Source of the DNA: Hyaloraphidium curvatum
Lineage: Eukaryota; Monoblepharomycota; Hyaloraphidiomycetes; Hyaloraphidiales; Hyaloraphidiaceae
Assembly: GCA_025558095.1 (NCBI GenBank)
Contig: JAIVFI010000014.1
Coordinates: 248,001 to 312,000 of the forward strand
Length of the DNA: 64,000 nt
Direction: 5' to 3'
Shown: piece after piece, positions 21,811-35,528 of the stretch
How positions within the stretch are numbered: position 1 is the first letter of the stretch
Layout of the letters: each line of letters opens with the position of its first letter
The notes under the pieces: generated by a model
The model's input: the letters and a program-made list of their open reading frames with translations, nothing else
What the model was told of the DNA's origin: nothing
The model's database searches: none
Made by a program: the position numbers and the translations under genes

Positions 21811-24800
21811 ATGACGTCGCCTCCGCGATCGCCCATGTCGGGCCCCCGGCCTGCGACAACGGGGGGTGCCACGAGCTCGGACGGCGCGCAGCGCGTTTAC
21901 CTGCACGGGATTGGCTTTGAAGCTAGCCCTTTGCTCGTTGCTAGCGCTCTCATGAGCGGTGCGCGATTCGCCACGCAGGAGGATCTTGGAGCGACACCCC
22001 CTTCCCCCGACGGTGTTCTTCTGGAGCCACTTGCCGCCGTGGACGACTCTCGCGTCACTCTGGATGGTGCAGAGACCAGTGTGGGGCCCTCGGAGTCCCG
22101 GGTTGCGGGCCAGGATTCTGTCTCCCACGCCGTCTTTCCTCCACCGGCCAGTGCGGGGCCGTCACAGTCCCGGGTCGCGGGCCAGGATTCCGCCTTCCCG
22201 CAATCGACGTCCTTGAGCTCGCTCGCGCTCAGACAGCGCTCCGGAAAGCTCCGCATCTTCATTGACGAGGGCACCAATGATTTGTTCGAACAACACATCG
22301 GTCCTCTCGTGCCCGACGTGAACTACAGCCTTACGTTCTCGATGTTCCAGATCAGGCAGCTGGAGCGGGAACGGACGGGCACCTACAGGCGGAGCAGCTC
22401 GTTCAAGGTGTTCACATCTGCACTCCTTGTTCTGATGGGAACATCGGTGCTCGTCTACTGGGCAATCTCGGGCGTTCAACTGACCGGCGTATTCGGCGTC
22501 CTGCTTGTGATTACCTACGTTCCCATTAGCATAGCATTGATTTGGGTCGTGGTGGGTAGCAGTGGATCGGAAGTTTGCCGCGGCGCTGAATCTTGCTCCA
22601 CCCATGCCGCCAGTCCATTCGGTTCCGCGGGATTGCCCTCTTGATCCTCGCGACCATGATCGTGTTCGTCGCGTTGTCCCTCTTCTACCAGCAGCCGGGC
22701 AATGAGACCTACAACAGAGCCATTTTTTTGCTCGCGATCACGTTCGGTGTCCTGCTGGGCATCATCGCATTGTTCTACCTCCTCTTCTACATCGTGTGGC
22801 CCCGACTCTTGCTCAGCGATTTAAAGAACTTCCAAATCTCAGTGACGGACACGTGGAAGATACGGCCGGCTCTGGACAAAGGGAGCCCGAACGGGTTCTT
22901 TGAGTTTCGCACGTACGAGGGTCACTGGAGTTTGAAGAGGTCCAAGCGCTACTTCAGCTACCGCGGGGAGGTCAACGCCGATAACCAACCGCATGGTTTG
23001 GGAGAATGGAGCGACGATAGCTACACGGGAGAGTGCTTGCGTGGTTACTTCGAGAACGGCAAGCCCATCGGTCCTTGTGAGTTTGGATGCTATCTTCTCG
23101 ATGGACTAACGTACGATTTCGCGACGCAGTCATATCTCGCGAGTTCGGGACGTCGAATCAGTTTGCTGCCGTACGCCTTGCCATCTGGAGGAACGTGGAG
23201 GATCCCTGGAACCAAAACAGCACCTTCAATCCTTCGCGAAACAAGAGGGGCCCGCAGTGGGGAAGCGTGCGGGGGGAGTGCTCTGTCGGCGGCGACTTTT
23301 TCGCGTGCTTCCCTCTCGCGGAGCAACTCATCCCACCAACGCACGAAGAAGACGATCCCGACATTGTGTCCAAAGTATTCGAGAACGTGAGCCGAGGTGG
23401 GTGGATGCGAGCTCGTGCGCAGGCTCGAAAGTGATCCGATGTTCGTCTAGGGCTTCCTCCTGTTCCACCAGGGGTTAGGTGAGCGAACAACCACGTTTCG
23501 TTGATCTTGCCATTCACTTCGTCGCAGGAAAGAGGCGCTCATCATCCTCCACGGCATGAACTCTCCTCTAGGTGAGATCGGCACGACGTGCATGCCCCGA
23601 TGGGCATGGCCTAACAGCAACCTCTAGAGTATGCGTGTGGGACGTACTCGCAGCTCATGACGCTCGCCAAGTTCCCCACGCACGTCATCGTGCCGGTGAT
23701 GTTCTCATGGCCTGGAGGAACGCTCTTCAACTTCCATGCGGCACGGCGGAATGCCGAGGATCCTGCATGGAGGGAAGACTTTTCGCGCTTCATCGCGACA
23801 CTTCGGGAACAAGGCTTCGAGATCTTTCACATCATGTCCCACAGCATGGGCGCTCGCTTGGTCATAAACATTGCCGAGTGCTTCCCCGAAGTCTTCGAAC
23901 CCGTCGGAGAGTGGGTCTTGGCTTTGCCACACTGGTTCTTGGCCGATGACGCAGCTGTGCAGTGACGGGGAGCACGTCGACTTCAAGACCTCCAACTTCA
24001 CGGATGCGCGGCTCATGAAGCGCAGTGCCTCTAGCACGAGTTCGTTCCTGGAGGCTGCCTTTGCACCTCACCCAGACTATGCCATGGATCCGGGGGGGAC
24101 GAAACACCGTTCCCACGATGCGCCGCACGTGCAGAGGAAGCCCCGACTGATGACAATGACGTTTCTGAATGCCGAGGCCGACATCGAAAGATTCCGCACG
24201 ATGTTCCCCATCATGCGATCCGTATGCCCCATCATTACAGCTTACGGGGACGCTGACGACTGGGCACTCTTGTTCTCGGAAATCCTCAACGGCGGTCAGA
24301 AGATGCTCGGAAAGGAGCTCGAGACCCTCTACGTGGAGCCGGAGGACTACATGCGCCTCGAGGCTTTCTTCTCTTCTTACTCGAGGCAGGACGTGCCAGA
24401 CGAGGACATTGGATCCTTTGCGAACGGCGCGTTCGAGGATGCGGAGGACGGCGACAGTCCGCCGCCGGAGGCGGCCGATGCGGAGATCGTGGAGATGGAG
24501 GAGCCTCCGCACGAAGAGGACCTGAATCGCGGTGGAACGTTCGAAAGGAGCGTCGCCGGACGGAAAATGTCCGCGCCGAGCACCGACGGCAGGCGCACCA
24601 TCGGGCGGGTGCAGACATATCTACGCCGACAACGGCGAAAGTACTACGACATGGTGAGGGAGGGAGAGGGAAGGTTGGGCTCCTCTGACGTCTCTCTAGG
24701 ACGTCATTTCCACCGAATTCTTGCAGACGAATGTGCAGGCGTTGCGACACGTCTACTTGTGAGCTCCGTGGAACGAGAGGTGATGACTGGATCTGAGCTC

Positions 24801-25061
24801 TTTCGTCCTTTCGCGCAGCCAATTCAATCGACAGTTCATGGATGAGTGAGTGGAGTCGTTCTCTCCTTGTGCAGTGCAGCTCAACGCTGTCCTTATAGCC
24901 TGCGAGAAGTACGGTTTGGTGTTCTGACGGCTGTCCACGGCTAACCTGGATCACAACAGACGATCGTGGACAAGCGAAGGGCGCGATATCGGAAGAATCT
25001 GGCCCTTAGAGCGGGCAATTGCTATAGTTTTCTCAACGTGCCGCCATTCGTCACTGTCTAG
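21811..25061 (+). CDS. Membrane protein with MORN-like segment and alpha/beta-hydrolase (DUF900-like) domain
   Basis: A multi-exon gene; clear exons include 21811-22551, 22614-23076 and one from 23130, with later exons to the stop at 25061 (VPPFVTV). The N-terminal cytosolic part contains a duplicated SRVAGQDS segment. It is followed by two pairs of hydrophobic helices (for example ALLILATMIVFVALSLFY). A MORN-like HGLGEWSDDSYTGECLRGY-type unit comes next, then an alpha/beta-hydrolase core: LIILHGMNSPLEYACGTYSQ, SWPGGTLFNF and the nucleophile elbow HSMGAR. The SWPG...HSMG pairing is that of DUF900-type hydrolases found in protists. The substrate is unknown. Exons between 23300 and 24850 are approximate; the joints at 23575/23630 (L-E-Y) and 23912/23960 keep the frame. 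Confidence 0.75.
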
Positions 25062-25193
25062 GAGGGTGGGTGACATGGGGTGTTTGCGGTGGGGTCAGGC
25101 GGGGTGGGGTTTTGCTGAAACCAGGACTGTATCACGGTGCCAGTACGTTTTCCGAAGATCTCTTTCTTTGGGCTTCTCGAATCCGAACAGCTC

Positions 25194-27111
25194 CTACTGT
25201 GCTTGCTCCAGCTCCCGAAGCCTGCACTTTTCGAGCCACCTCTTGAGCATGTAGCTCCCGATCGCCGTCTCCCGGGACCACGGCTCCTTCCGCTCCGCTG
25301 CCCGCCCTCCCTGCAGGAGCTCCCGCACCTCGGGAACGTAGTTGTCCGCCATCGCCCGCACCGCCGATTCGCACACGTCGTACAGCACGGAAGGGTGCTG
25401 GTGGCGGATGCGCGAAAGGACCTCCTCGAGGTCCGAGAGGGCTTCCGCGGCCGCAGCCGAATCACCGTTGCGGTCCCGGGCCTCAGCAATTGCCCTGGTA
25501 AACACCGAGTCCGCCAGCACCTCGCCAATGTAGTCCCGGAACCCCTGGTCGGCGGCGGGCGCCCGCTCCCTGTCCGGAGTCCTCCGCTCCAAGAATGAGT
25601 CGGTCCCGGTGGATACCGCCGATCTGGTCGATCGATTGCTGCTCCTAGTGCTGTTGGATCCGTCCTCGGACGATGCGTCGTCGGGCAGGAGGATGCGGAC
25701 GGTTTTGGCCGGTGCCCAGGCGAACCTGTGGTCGGTTGGAGGCGCCGTCCGCGAACGCAAGGTGATTTCCTGCGCCGCATCCCGGTATGGATCGCGCGCC
25801 GAAAGCACATTCTGGGGGTATCGGGGTTTTGACGCTGCGGTCGGCCGAGGTCCTAGTCCACCGCTGGCTGCGAATCCGCTTTGCAGCGCCGGGGGAGAAG
25901 GTGAAAGCCTGGCTTTCATGTTTGCCGGGCTTCGTGCTCTCGCATCCCTTCATGAAGATGGCATCAGACCAAACACGAGGCTCGCAGTGGTCAACTCACG
26001 GTGCCGATTTCCGAGCCTTGCCCTTGGCCTTTGTCCGAAGCTTCTCCTCCCTTGCACTCCGGCTCGCGCTAACGAGGTCCGAAAGGCAGCCCGTCGGCAA
26101 AGCCGTCGCAACGAAAGGATGGTCCAGCAGCGCCGCCGCCGTCGGCCTTTCCCTCGGGTTCTTCCGCAGGCACTTGTGGACAAAGTCCTTGAGTTCCGGG
26201 GAGAAGGTTCCCGTCAGCTCCGGCGGCGGTGAGGTGGGAATCATCTTGAATATCTGGAGCGGGTGCTTGCCGGAGTGGGGAGGCTGGCCCCTGGCACGGT
26301 GCTTACGGTCAGGCATAGTAGGCAATGAGTCGAGTCCTCTCACTTGGCGAGCTCGATGGCCGTTATGCCCAGAGACCAGATGTCCGCCTTTGTGTCGTGT
26401 CCGCTTCCAAGGATGACCTCTGGAGCCATCCAGTTGCTGTTGCGACGTTAGCACTCGCAGTGACGCAATGCGGCACGACTGCGGACGCACGGAGTCCCAA
26501 CGGTGGTGTGCGTCTTCGAAATCCGCATGCTCTGAAGCTGTCCCGCCACGCCAAAGTCGGCGAGTTTTACTTTGCCGCTTTCGGACAGCAAGATGTTGGC
26601 CGCTGTGTCTGTCAGCCACCGCGTGGAGTGGAGCCTGTTGGCGACGTACCCTTGATGTCCCTGTGGATCTTCCCAGTGGAGTGCAGGTACTTGAGACCTT
26701 CGAGAACGTCCTTTAGGATGACGGCGATGTGGTCCTCTTCGAAGGTGTGCGTCTGGAGCTGCACGCCGTGTCGGTCAACCCGTGCCCGCGCCGTGCCTCC
26801 CGGCGAGGTCTGCCCCGACCCACAATGTCGCCGCAGCTGCCCCCGGTCATGAGCTCCATGACGATCCATAGCTTCTCTCCCGTGAGGAAGGAGTCGATGA
26901 ACTTGGGGACGTACTCGGACGAGCACGCCCGCAGGATCTGGATCTCCTTCTGCACCTCCTCGATGTCGTCGTCGCACTCGGCCAGGTCGATGATCTTGAC
27001 CGCCACGGGGTCACCAGAACTGTTCTCTGTCGCCCGCCATACTTCGCCGAAGGCTCCCTGGCCGAGCGGCTCGTGGAAAGTGTAGCGCGCTTCCGGGGCC
27101 CGCCCGTCCAT
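25194..27111 (-). CDS. Ste20-family (germinal-centre) protein kinase
   Basis: Read from ATG 27111 with several introns. The kinase domain opens with [18 protein letters not shown] (P-loop), VAVKIID (ATP lysine) and [15 protein letters not shown]. It then shows [45 protein letters not shown] and [10 protein letters not shown], all typical of the GCK branch of Ste20 kinases (MST3/4, Sps1, Kic1/Nak1). A variable Ser-rich linker and a C-terminal domain ending in [19 protein letters not shown] follow, as in GCK-III and Kic1-type kinases. Such kinases associate with striatin-containing STRIPAK or RAM/MOR networks; a striatin gene is also in this window. It is divergent from ARH1 with 205 bp between starts. 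Confidence 0.9.
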
Positions 27112-27316
27112 GTCCGAGGTTGCCCGCTTGGGCGGCGCCGCAGGACCACACCGGCGCACCAGGCGCTGTCTCTAGACCGCTCTCTGCTGCTGCGAGCTCC
27201 GCCGAAGCCTCGAGTGGCGGGAAGACGGGGGTCGGATTCCGGACCAATGTTTGGAGCGGGGCTCGCGCGACAACGCAACATCCACTGCGCCGCCTGTTCC
27301 CCTCCCGCGACCGGCG

Positions 27317-29065
27317 ATGGGCAGCCGCATCCCGTCTGCGGCGCCGCCGTGTGCCGCGATGCGGGCGCTGCGCGGCGCCCCGGCCCGGCCGCGCGGTGTG
27401 CGCGCGCCGCCGCGGCCCCGCGCCGCATACTCCACGTCGACGGCGTTGCCCGCGCCCGGCGACACGATCTGGCTGTCGGTGGTCGGCAGCGGGCCGGCGG
27501 GCTTCTACACGGCGGACAAGATCCTGTCGGCGATCCCGAACGCGCGCATCGACATGTTCGAGGCGCTGCCGATCCCGCACGGCCTGGTGCGCTTCGGCGT
27601 GGCTCCCGACCACCCGGAGGTCAAGGTGGGCTGGCCACTCGCCCTCCTGACTTGCGATGCGCTGATCCGCCGCGTCTGCCGCGGCACAGAACGTCATGAC
27701 CAAGTTTGACGCCGTCGCCGCCAATCCGCGGTACCGGTTCGTCGGGAACGCGCGGCTCGGCCAGGACTACACCCTCCCGTCCCTGCGATCACATTACCAT
27801 GGCGTCGTGCTGTCGTACGGCGCGTCGCAGGATCGGCTGATGGGGATCCCGAACGAGGACGCCCGGGGCGTCATCGGGGCCCGCGCCTTTGTCAACTGGT
27901 ACAACGGGGCCCCGCAGTTCAGCAGCTTGGACCCGATGTTGGACAGCACGGACACGGCCGTGATCGTCGGCCAGGGGAATGTGGCGCTGGACGTCGCGCG
28001 GATACTATTGACCCCCGTTGACAAGCTGGCACATAGCGACATTGCTGAGCACGCGCTGGAGAAGCTCAAGATCAGCAGGGTCAAGCGCGTCAAGGTGGTA
28101 GGGAGGCGTGGACCCCTGCAGGTGTGTCCGAGTCTCGCGCCCAACCGCGACGCTCGCTGACCGCGCGGATTGCGCCAGGTCTCGTTCACAGCAAAAGAGC
28201 TCAGGGAAATGTACACAATCCCGGACGTTTCCTTCAAAACGGATACCCAGCTGCTTGCCCGGACACTTGCCGCGAACCAGGAGGCCCTGGCCAACGACCG
28301 GCCCCGAAAGCGGCTCATGCAGCTGATGGAGAAGGGGGCGGCGGAGCACGCTAACCCCGGGGCCGGGCGCGATTGGGAGCTGATGTTCCTGCGGTCGCCC
28401 CGCGCCGTTACGATCGACACCAGCGACCGGGTGAACGGGATTGACCTCGAGGTGAACGACCTCATGGGCACGCGGGCGGCAGGGACGGGCCAGACCGAGC
28501 ACATCCCGTGCGGGCTGGTGTTCCGCAGCATAGGCTACAAAAGCGTCCCGGTGGAGGGGCTGCCGTTCGACCACGGCAAGGGGATCGTGCCGAACAACCG
28601 CGGCAGGGTGCTGGACGTGGGAGACGTCCCCGAGAAGGTAGCGTGACCTCGTGTGACGTGGTGTCATGAGCTCATTCCTCCTCATTCCAGCTCAACGAGC
28701 TTCCCAAGGACTCTCCCTACCTCCAGTTCATCCAGTCGAACCCCCTTCCCGGCCTCTACGTGGCCGGCTGGCTGAAGCGCGGCCCCGTGGGCGTGATCGC
28801 CAGCACCATGTACGACGCCCACGAGACGGCCGAGTCGATCGCCACCGACATCAACACGCGGAAGCTGCCCCTGAAGCACGTCGGGGGCGGGGACGCGATG
28901 CTGGACGGGCTCAAGGCGAGGGGGGTGCGGACGGTCAGCTACGCGGACTGGAAGAGGCTCGAGGCGTGGGAGGAGGAGCAGGGGAAGCGGAAGGGGAAGC
29001 CGCGGGAGAAGGTGGTCGATCTCGAGAGGGCGCTGCGAATCATTGAGACTGGATCCGATACCTAG
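27317..29065 (+). CDS. ARH1: Mitochondrial NADPH:adrenodoxin/ferredoxin oxidoreductase (Arh1)
   Basis: Transfers electrons from NADPH through FAD to mitochondrial ferredoxin for Fe-S cluster and heme A synthesis. Exons 27317-27625, 27690-28121, 28179-28637 and 28691-29065, all joined in phase 0, give 524 residues. An Arg/Ala-rich presequence leads into LSVVGSGPAGFYTADKIL (FAD-binding GxGxxG), IPHGLVRFGVAPDHPEVK, AVIVGQGNVALDVARILL (NADPH-binding) and VVGRRGPLQ. The C-terminal GLYVAGWLKRGPVGVIASTM is the family's flavin-contact segment. A second in-frame Met at 27359 could be the true start. Confidence 0.94.
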
Positions 29066-29181
29066 AGAATGATAGACTCACTCTTGCTTGCAATTGATCC
29101 ACCTCCGGATCCGCCCTGCGCATCGTCACCAGCCCCGCGCGCTGTGCACGTCGCATCCCAAGCACTTCTCCCCCGGCCCCG

Positions 29182-30897
29182 ATGCAGACGGAGGTAGTCG
29201 CGATGGCAGAGCCACGGCATCGTGCTTCAGCGAAGTCGAAGGAGTCCGTCGAAGAAGCGGGGAAGCTGGTCCAAATCCTGCAGCAGGAGCTCGAACGGAG
29301 AATCACTCGCGAGCGGTCGGCGGCATCGTCCTCGAGAGACTCAGCTCCAGAGCTGCCGCGTCCCGAGCGGGACAACGATTCGGAACTGTCGGACTTGACC
29401 CGCGTGGACTCTACGAAATCGGACTTTTCGTTCGTGCTCCCCGAGGTTTCGCTGTCGGACTTGAGCCTCACCGACGACGTGCTCGATGCTACGGCACGGC
29501 GGCCTTCCAGTGAATCCTCGCTGGGTGATGTGCTCGACGCAACGGTACGGCGGGGCACCAGTGAACCCGTGTTGTCGCCGGGTGTCCCTTCCCCCGGCGT
29601 GCCAGTCCGGGGAACGTCTCCGAAACTTCCTCCGCGGCGCGTCAAGGACGAGGAGAGTGGGCGGCTGATTCGAGCTCTGAAAGATACACTCGACCCGCGA
29701 GCACACGCTCTCGCGGACCTGTTCGAGAGCGAAGTCAACTTCTTGAGGGCCCTGGAGGCGTTCCTGAACATTCTGGCCCCCGAGATCAAGGCGAAGAAGG
29801 TCCTGCCTGCGCCGACCTACGAGCGCCTTGTGGAGCGGAGTGGAATCCGCGATATACATCTTCTGCACCGCGAGCTGGTGTTCTCCCTTACCCGGACGTT
29901 CGCTGCGGCGGAGGCTTCCTTGGAGAACCCCGATCCTAGCAGCCACCGGTCGCGCTTCTGGGGTTCGAATGTCGGCGAGCTGTTTGTCGATGCCTTTGCG
30001 GGGATGATCGCAGCCTATACCCGCTTCACTGTTCGATACTGGCTGGTTCGGCACGAAATAGCCCAGCTGGACTCGATCGCCTGGAAGGCCTTCGAAGTCC
30101 GCGCGCGCACGGACAAGCGCATAGGCAAATCAGCCTTAGAGATCTTCTTTCTGCCGATCCAGCGCATCCAGCGGTACCCCATGGTGTTGAGCGAGCTCCT
30201 GCGCCACACTCCTGAGGAACACCCCGACTACGGACCGCTGCAGAAGGCGTATGCGCAAATGACTGCTCTCGCAAACGCGGCAGACAGTGCAAAGGCGGAA
30301 GAGGACGCGCGGGTGTCGACGATCGGTGCCTTCAGGACAACGTCGGGCTTCCCCGCGGGCCTCGTTTCGGCCAAGCGTCTCCTCATTGCCGAAACCGATG
30401 TCTACGAGCGGTCGTGCGAGCTCTATCTCCATGCCATGCTCTTTTCGGATTGTCTCGTGCTTTCGAAGCATCTCCCTCAGAGGGAGGGAGACCACCGGTA
30501 TTCGTTTCACGGCAGTTTTGATCTCCGCGATCTGGCGATCGAGCCTTTGAGGCCGGAGCCGGGCCACAGGTACCCGGTGCCGCAGGACATGCTCCAGATC
30601 CTCCATGAGCCGACCACGCCGCAATCGGCACTCACGATCCTTCCGGAGAAGCCCGACGATGAAGGCAAACCGGGCCTCGACTTTCGCTCCCTGCCCCGAA
30701 TAGGGAAACTGGTTGTCTCTCCTCTGCGGGCTGTGTTTTCGTCTTCGACCAGCCTTCCGCGGAAGCAGGAGGGCGCTGCCGACCATCCATCGAGGCTGAC
30801 TTTCGTCTGGCTGAGGTCGGCCGGTGACTTGTACCCGGAGAAGACGAGGGCGGCGTTTGAGCACCAATTGTCACTGGCGATCGAGGGATCTCATTAG
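29182..30897 (+). CDS. Rho guanine nucleotide exchange factor (DH domain protein)
   Basis: A single exon encodes 571 residues. A Ser/Asp-rich N-terminus contains two related DDVLDAT.RR and DVLDATVRR repeats. The DH domain spans about residues 165-380: LADLFESEVNFLRALEAFL opens it, and LEIFFLPIQRIQRYPMVLSE with HTPEEHPDY marks the conserved CR3 helix. The following region (ELYLHAMLFSDCLVLSKH) looks like a PH domain strand set. It would activate a Rho/Cdc42-type GTPase at the membrane or cortex. The partner GTPase cannot be told. The absence of introns is unusual for this locus. Confidence 0.88.
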   Translation: MQTEVVAMAEPRHRASAKSKESVEEAGKLVQILQQELERRITRERSAASSSRDSAPELPRPERDNDSELSDLTRVDSTKSDFSFVLPEVSLSDLSLTDDVLDATARRPSSESSLGDVLDATVRRGTSEPVLSPGVPSPGVPVRGTSPKLPPRRVKDEESGRLIRALKDTLDPRAHALADLFESEVNFLRALEAFLNILAPEIKAKKVLPAPTYERLVERSGIRDIHLLHRELVFSLTRTFAAAEASLENPDPSSHRSRFWGSNVGELFVDAFAGMIAAYTRFTVRYWLVRHEIAQLDSIAWKAFEVRARTDKRIGKSALEIFFLPIQRIQRYPMVLSELLRHTPEEHPDYGPLQKAYAQMTALANAADSAKAEEDARVSTIGAFRTTSGFPAGLVSAKRLLIAETDVYERSCELYLHAMLFSDCLVLSKHLPQREGDHRYSFHGSFDLRDLAIEPLRPEPGHRYPVPQDMLQILHEPTTPQSALTILPEKPDDEGKPGLDFRSLPRIGKLVVSPLRAVFSSSTSLPRKQEGAADHPSRLTFVWLRSAGDLYPEKTRAAFEHQLSLAIEGSH

Positions 30898-30958
30898 GGG
30901 CCTGCTACATGGTATCGACAGAGGTATCTCGTGTGTAAGGCCGGAAGAAGGAAAGAGA

Positions 30959-32765
<1,807 letters not shown>

Positions 32766-32974
32766 TCAAGATGCCGTACCATGCTGGCGGAGATTTGGAC
32801 GGGGGTTGCGAAATGAGAAGGAATGCAGAGCGTCGCGCGGGACGCGCAAAGCGGCAGCGATCACACACCTCCGTGAGATTGAGATTGAGGGTCTGTGAAC
32901 GAGTCCGACTCGTGGGGCATAGTCCTTGATTTTTGGAGCTCTCGGCGGACTGTCGACTCGGCGTCTGAGGAGCC

Positions 32975-34351
32975 ATGGCGGGCTACGGTGCTGCCTTGCG
33001 AATGCCCACCGCACCACGCGGCTGACACGTCTTCTCTTCCAGATAGAGCGCTTACCGTGTTCAGTCCAGATGGGCACCTCTTTCAGGTGGAATATGGTGG
33101 GTTCGGAGGCTTCAGGAGTCGCATGGGACGTTACGGGTTGGCGGTCGATGGCGGAGGAGGGACGCGACATGGTGCTCTCCGCATCGCACGTTGGAAACGC
33201 GTCGCGAACGTCAGCTGAGGTTCATTGGTCTCTGCGGAAGCGAGATCTTGTGCCCGGGATCTCTCCTCGCGTGGAACCAGCTCTAATCGCCTCCGTCTTC
33301 AGCTCTGGAAGCAGTGCGGAAGGGTACTTGCGCCGTGAGGACCCTTTCAACTGCGGATTGCGGGGCACATGGTTGATCCTCTGTGGTCTGGTGCTCTTTC
33401 AGGTTGGCGTTCGGGGCAAGGACTGCGTTGTGCTCGGGGTGGAGAAGAAGACGGTGCAGAAGCTGCAAGATCCCAGGACGGTCCGGAAGATCTTGCTCCT
33501 CGATTCGCATATCGCATTGGCGTTCGCCGGTGGGTTTTAGGCCGCTCGCGACCGGTGGCAAGTACCGGACTGATTTTGTCCTATCCGTCTTCGTTTCGTT
33601 CGCACGAAAGGCCTCACCGCTGACGCCCGTGTGCTGATTAATCGGGCGCGCATCGAGTGCCAGAGCCATCGCCTCACCGTTGAGGACCCGGTGACGGTTG
33701 AGTACATCACTCGCCACATTGCTGGGATCCAGCAGCGATATACCCAGTCGGGAGGCGTCCGCCCGTTCGGCATCTCCACACTCCTCATCGGCTTCAACCT
33801 CGACAAGACGCCGCAGCTGTACCAGACCGATCCCTCCGGCATCTATTCCGAGTGGAAGGTCGGTTCAATCGTCAATCGCAGGGCACAGCAGCTGAACCTG
33901 TGACGTCGCGCCAGGCCAATGCCATTGGTCGGAGCTCCAAGACCGTGCGGGAATTCCTCGAGAAAAACTACAAGGAGGACATGTCCAAGGACGACGCCAT
34001 CAAGCTCACGATCAAGTCGCTGCTTGAAGTGGTCCAGACTGGTGCCAAGAATATCGAGGTTGCGTACATGGATCCGGATAGCGTCCTCAAGGTCTGTGGG
34101 ACGATTAGCGTCTGAATTACAACGCTCACACCACGCGACAGACTCTGGAAGCCGATGAGGTGGAGCGGATAGTCAAGGAGATTGAGGCGGAGAAGGAAGC
34201 CGGTACGTTTCCCCTCACCGTCGCGCCCCCGGAATCCAATCCTGACGATCCTCTCCCAACAGAGGCCGAGAAAAAGAAGAAGGAGAGATCGGGCCTTTCC
34301 GGGGTGGTCGGCACGGCGGCAACAGACGGGGATGCGCCGACGGGATCGTAG
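32975..34351 (+). CDS. 20S proteasome subunit alpha4 (PSMA7/Pre6 type)
   Basis: Forms part of the alpha ring of the 20S core. Exons 32975-32987, 33043-33097, 33303-33334, 33403-33539, 33611-33858, 33915-34091, 34142-34202 and 34263-34351 splice in frame. The product starts [20 protein letters not shown] (the alpha-type N-terminal signature) and continues [61 protein letters not shown] and [13 protein letters not shown]. These fit alpha4 rather than other alpha subunits. The C-terminal AEKKKKERS tail is typical. One exon is only 13 bp, so the start depends on the splice reading. Confidence 0.95.
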
Positions 34352-34414
34352 ACTCGTTGTTCGGTCGCTGCATTACGATACCATCTACCTTTACATCAAT
34401 AGTCCTGCCCATAC

Positions 34415-35528
34415 TCACGAGCCGAGTTCCTTTGTCTTTCTCCGCAAGACATCGTCGACCTCCTTCGACCACTTCTCGACAAGAGTTTGTATCTGGAGGT
34501 CTTCACCTCAGTCGCGGCGATCGAATGCAGCGCAGAGCAACGAACCTCCTTCTCGATCTTGTGGACATCGTCGGAGCTGTAGACGTCCTTGTACTTCTTC
34601 TTCAGCGCATCCCGCGCGGCCTGCCGCGTGCCGCGGATGCTGCCCTTGACCTTCTCCGCCATCGTGCCCGCAGCCTTGATCATCTGCTGCTTGATGTCGT
34701 CGGTCGGCTTCGGGATCGGAACCTTGATGACCTTTGGACCCCCGGTGCTGTCGGAGACGACCACAGGATTCAGGTTGAGCGTGGCGTCGTCCCTGATGGA
34801 CTTTTCGATTGGGCCTATGAGCTGCAGCGAACGAGACGAGAGCATTAGACGGCCGCACGAGACACTAGACCAGAAGGCGCACCGATTCGTCGTTGACAAT
34901 GACGATAAGTGTCTGCTGATCCTTTACCGTGATCTGTGCAAGCTGGGACAGGGGCATCGACGACGACTTGTGCTTCACGGCGATCTTTTCAAGCAAGGCT
35001 GCGAGTTTGGAGCGATCAGCAACGCCGAGGCAGCCGTTGGAGCCGATAAGTCGCACCTGGATTCGCAGCCCCAGACCGGAGACCAGCGAGATCCTTCTGG
35101 AACTTGGCCAGATGCTTCGTCGCGTCATCCGCCACGAAACTTTCGTAGTCGAACTCTTCCGCAGTATCGCTCTCCGTAAAGCCGCGTTTGCCCTTCCGCC
35201 TGCCTCCATCGTCCTCGTCGCGATCGAGCGCCTCATCCTCTTCGTCGCTGCGTCGCTTCTTGGTCGACTTCTTCTCCTCTTTGGCGCCCTTGCCCTTCTT
35301 CGTGGATGCCCATCGAACCGAATCAGTGGCCCGTAACGGATTTGGCGCCACAGCGAAGCATGAATGTCCCAAGGTCCCGGGCCGAACACCGTCCATTGCC
35401 CGAGGCGAGGGCGTCGGTAGCCGCGGGAAGGCGTGCACGATCGCAGAAGGTCTGCATCGCAGGATATGCAGAGGCCCCAGAGCGATCCCAAGGGAGTCAG
35501 AGGCGACCAGGAGCTTAGACGGGAGCAT
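34415..35528 (-). CDS. Mitochondrial ribosome recycling factor
   Basis: Frees mitochondrial ribosomes from mRNA after termination. Read from ATG 35528. A long basic, then Lys/Glu/Asp-rich, N-terminal extension (presequence plus low-complexity linker) precedes the RRF domain: TKHLAKFQKDLAGLRSG (helix 1 with the LRxG motif), MPLSQLAQITVKDQQTLIV, VPIPKPTDDIKQQMIKAA and KVKGSIRGTRQAARDALKKK. The last exon gives IQTLVEKWSKEVDDVLRRKT and then KELGS, ending 34415. The middle exon joint (about 35090-35110) is approximate. The extended linker is much longer than in bacterial RRF. It converges on PSMA7, 63 bp apart. Confidence 0.88.

Noticed and set aside
22080-22195. Two copies of a 20-odd-base motif as a mobile repeat
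   Set aside because: They are in frame and encode the duplicated SRVAGQDS segment of the membrane hydrolase, so an internal coding duplication explains them.
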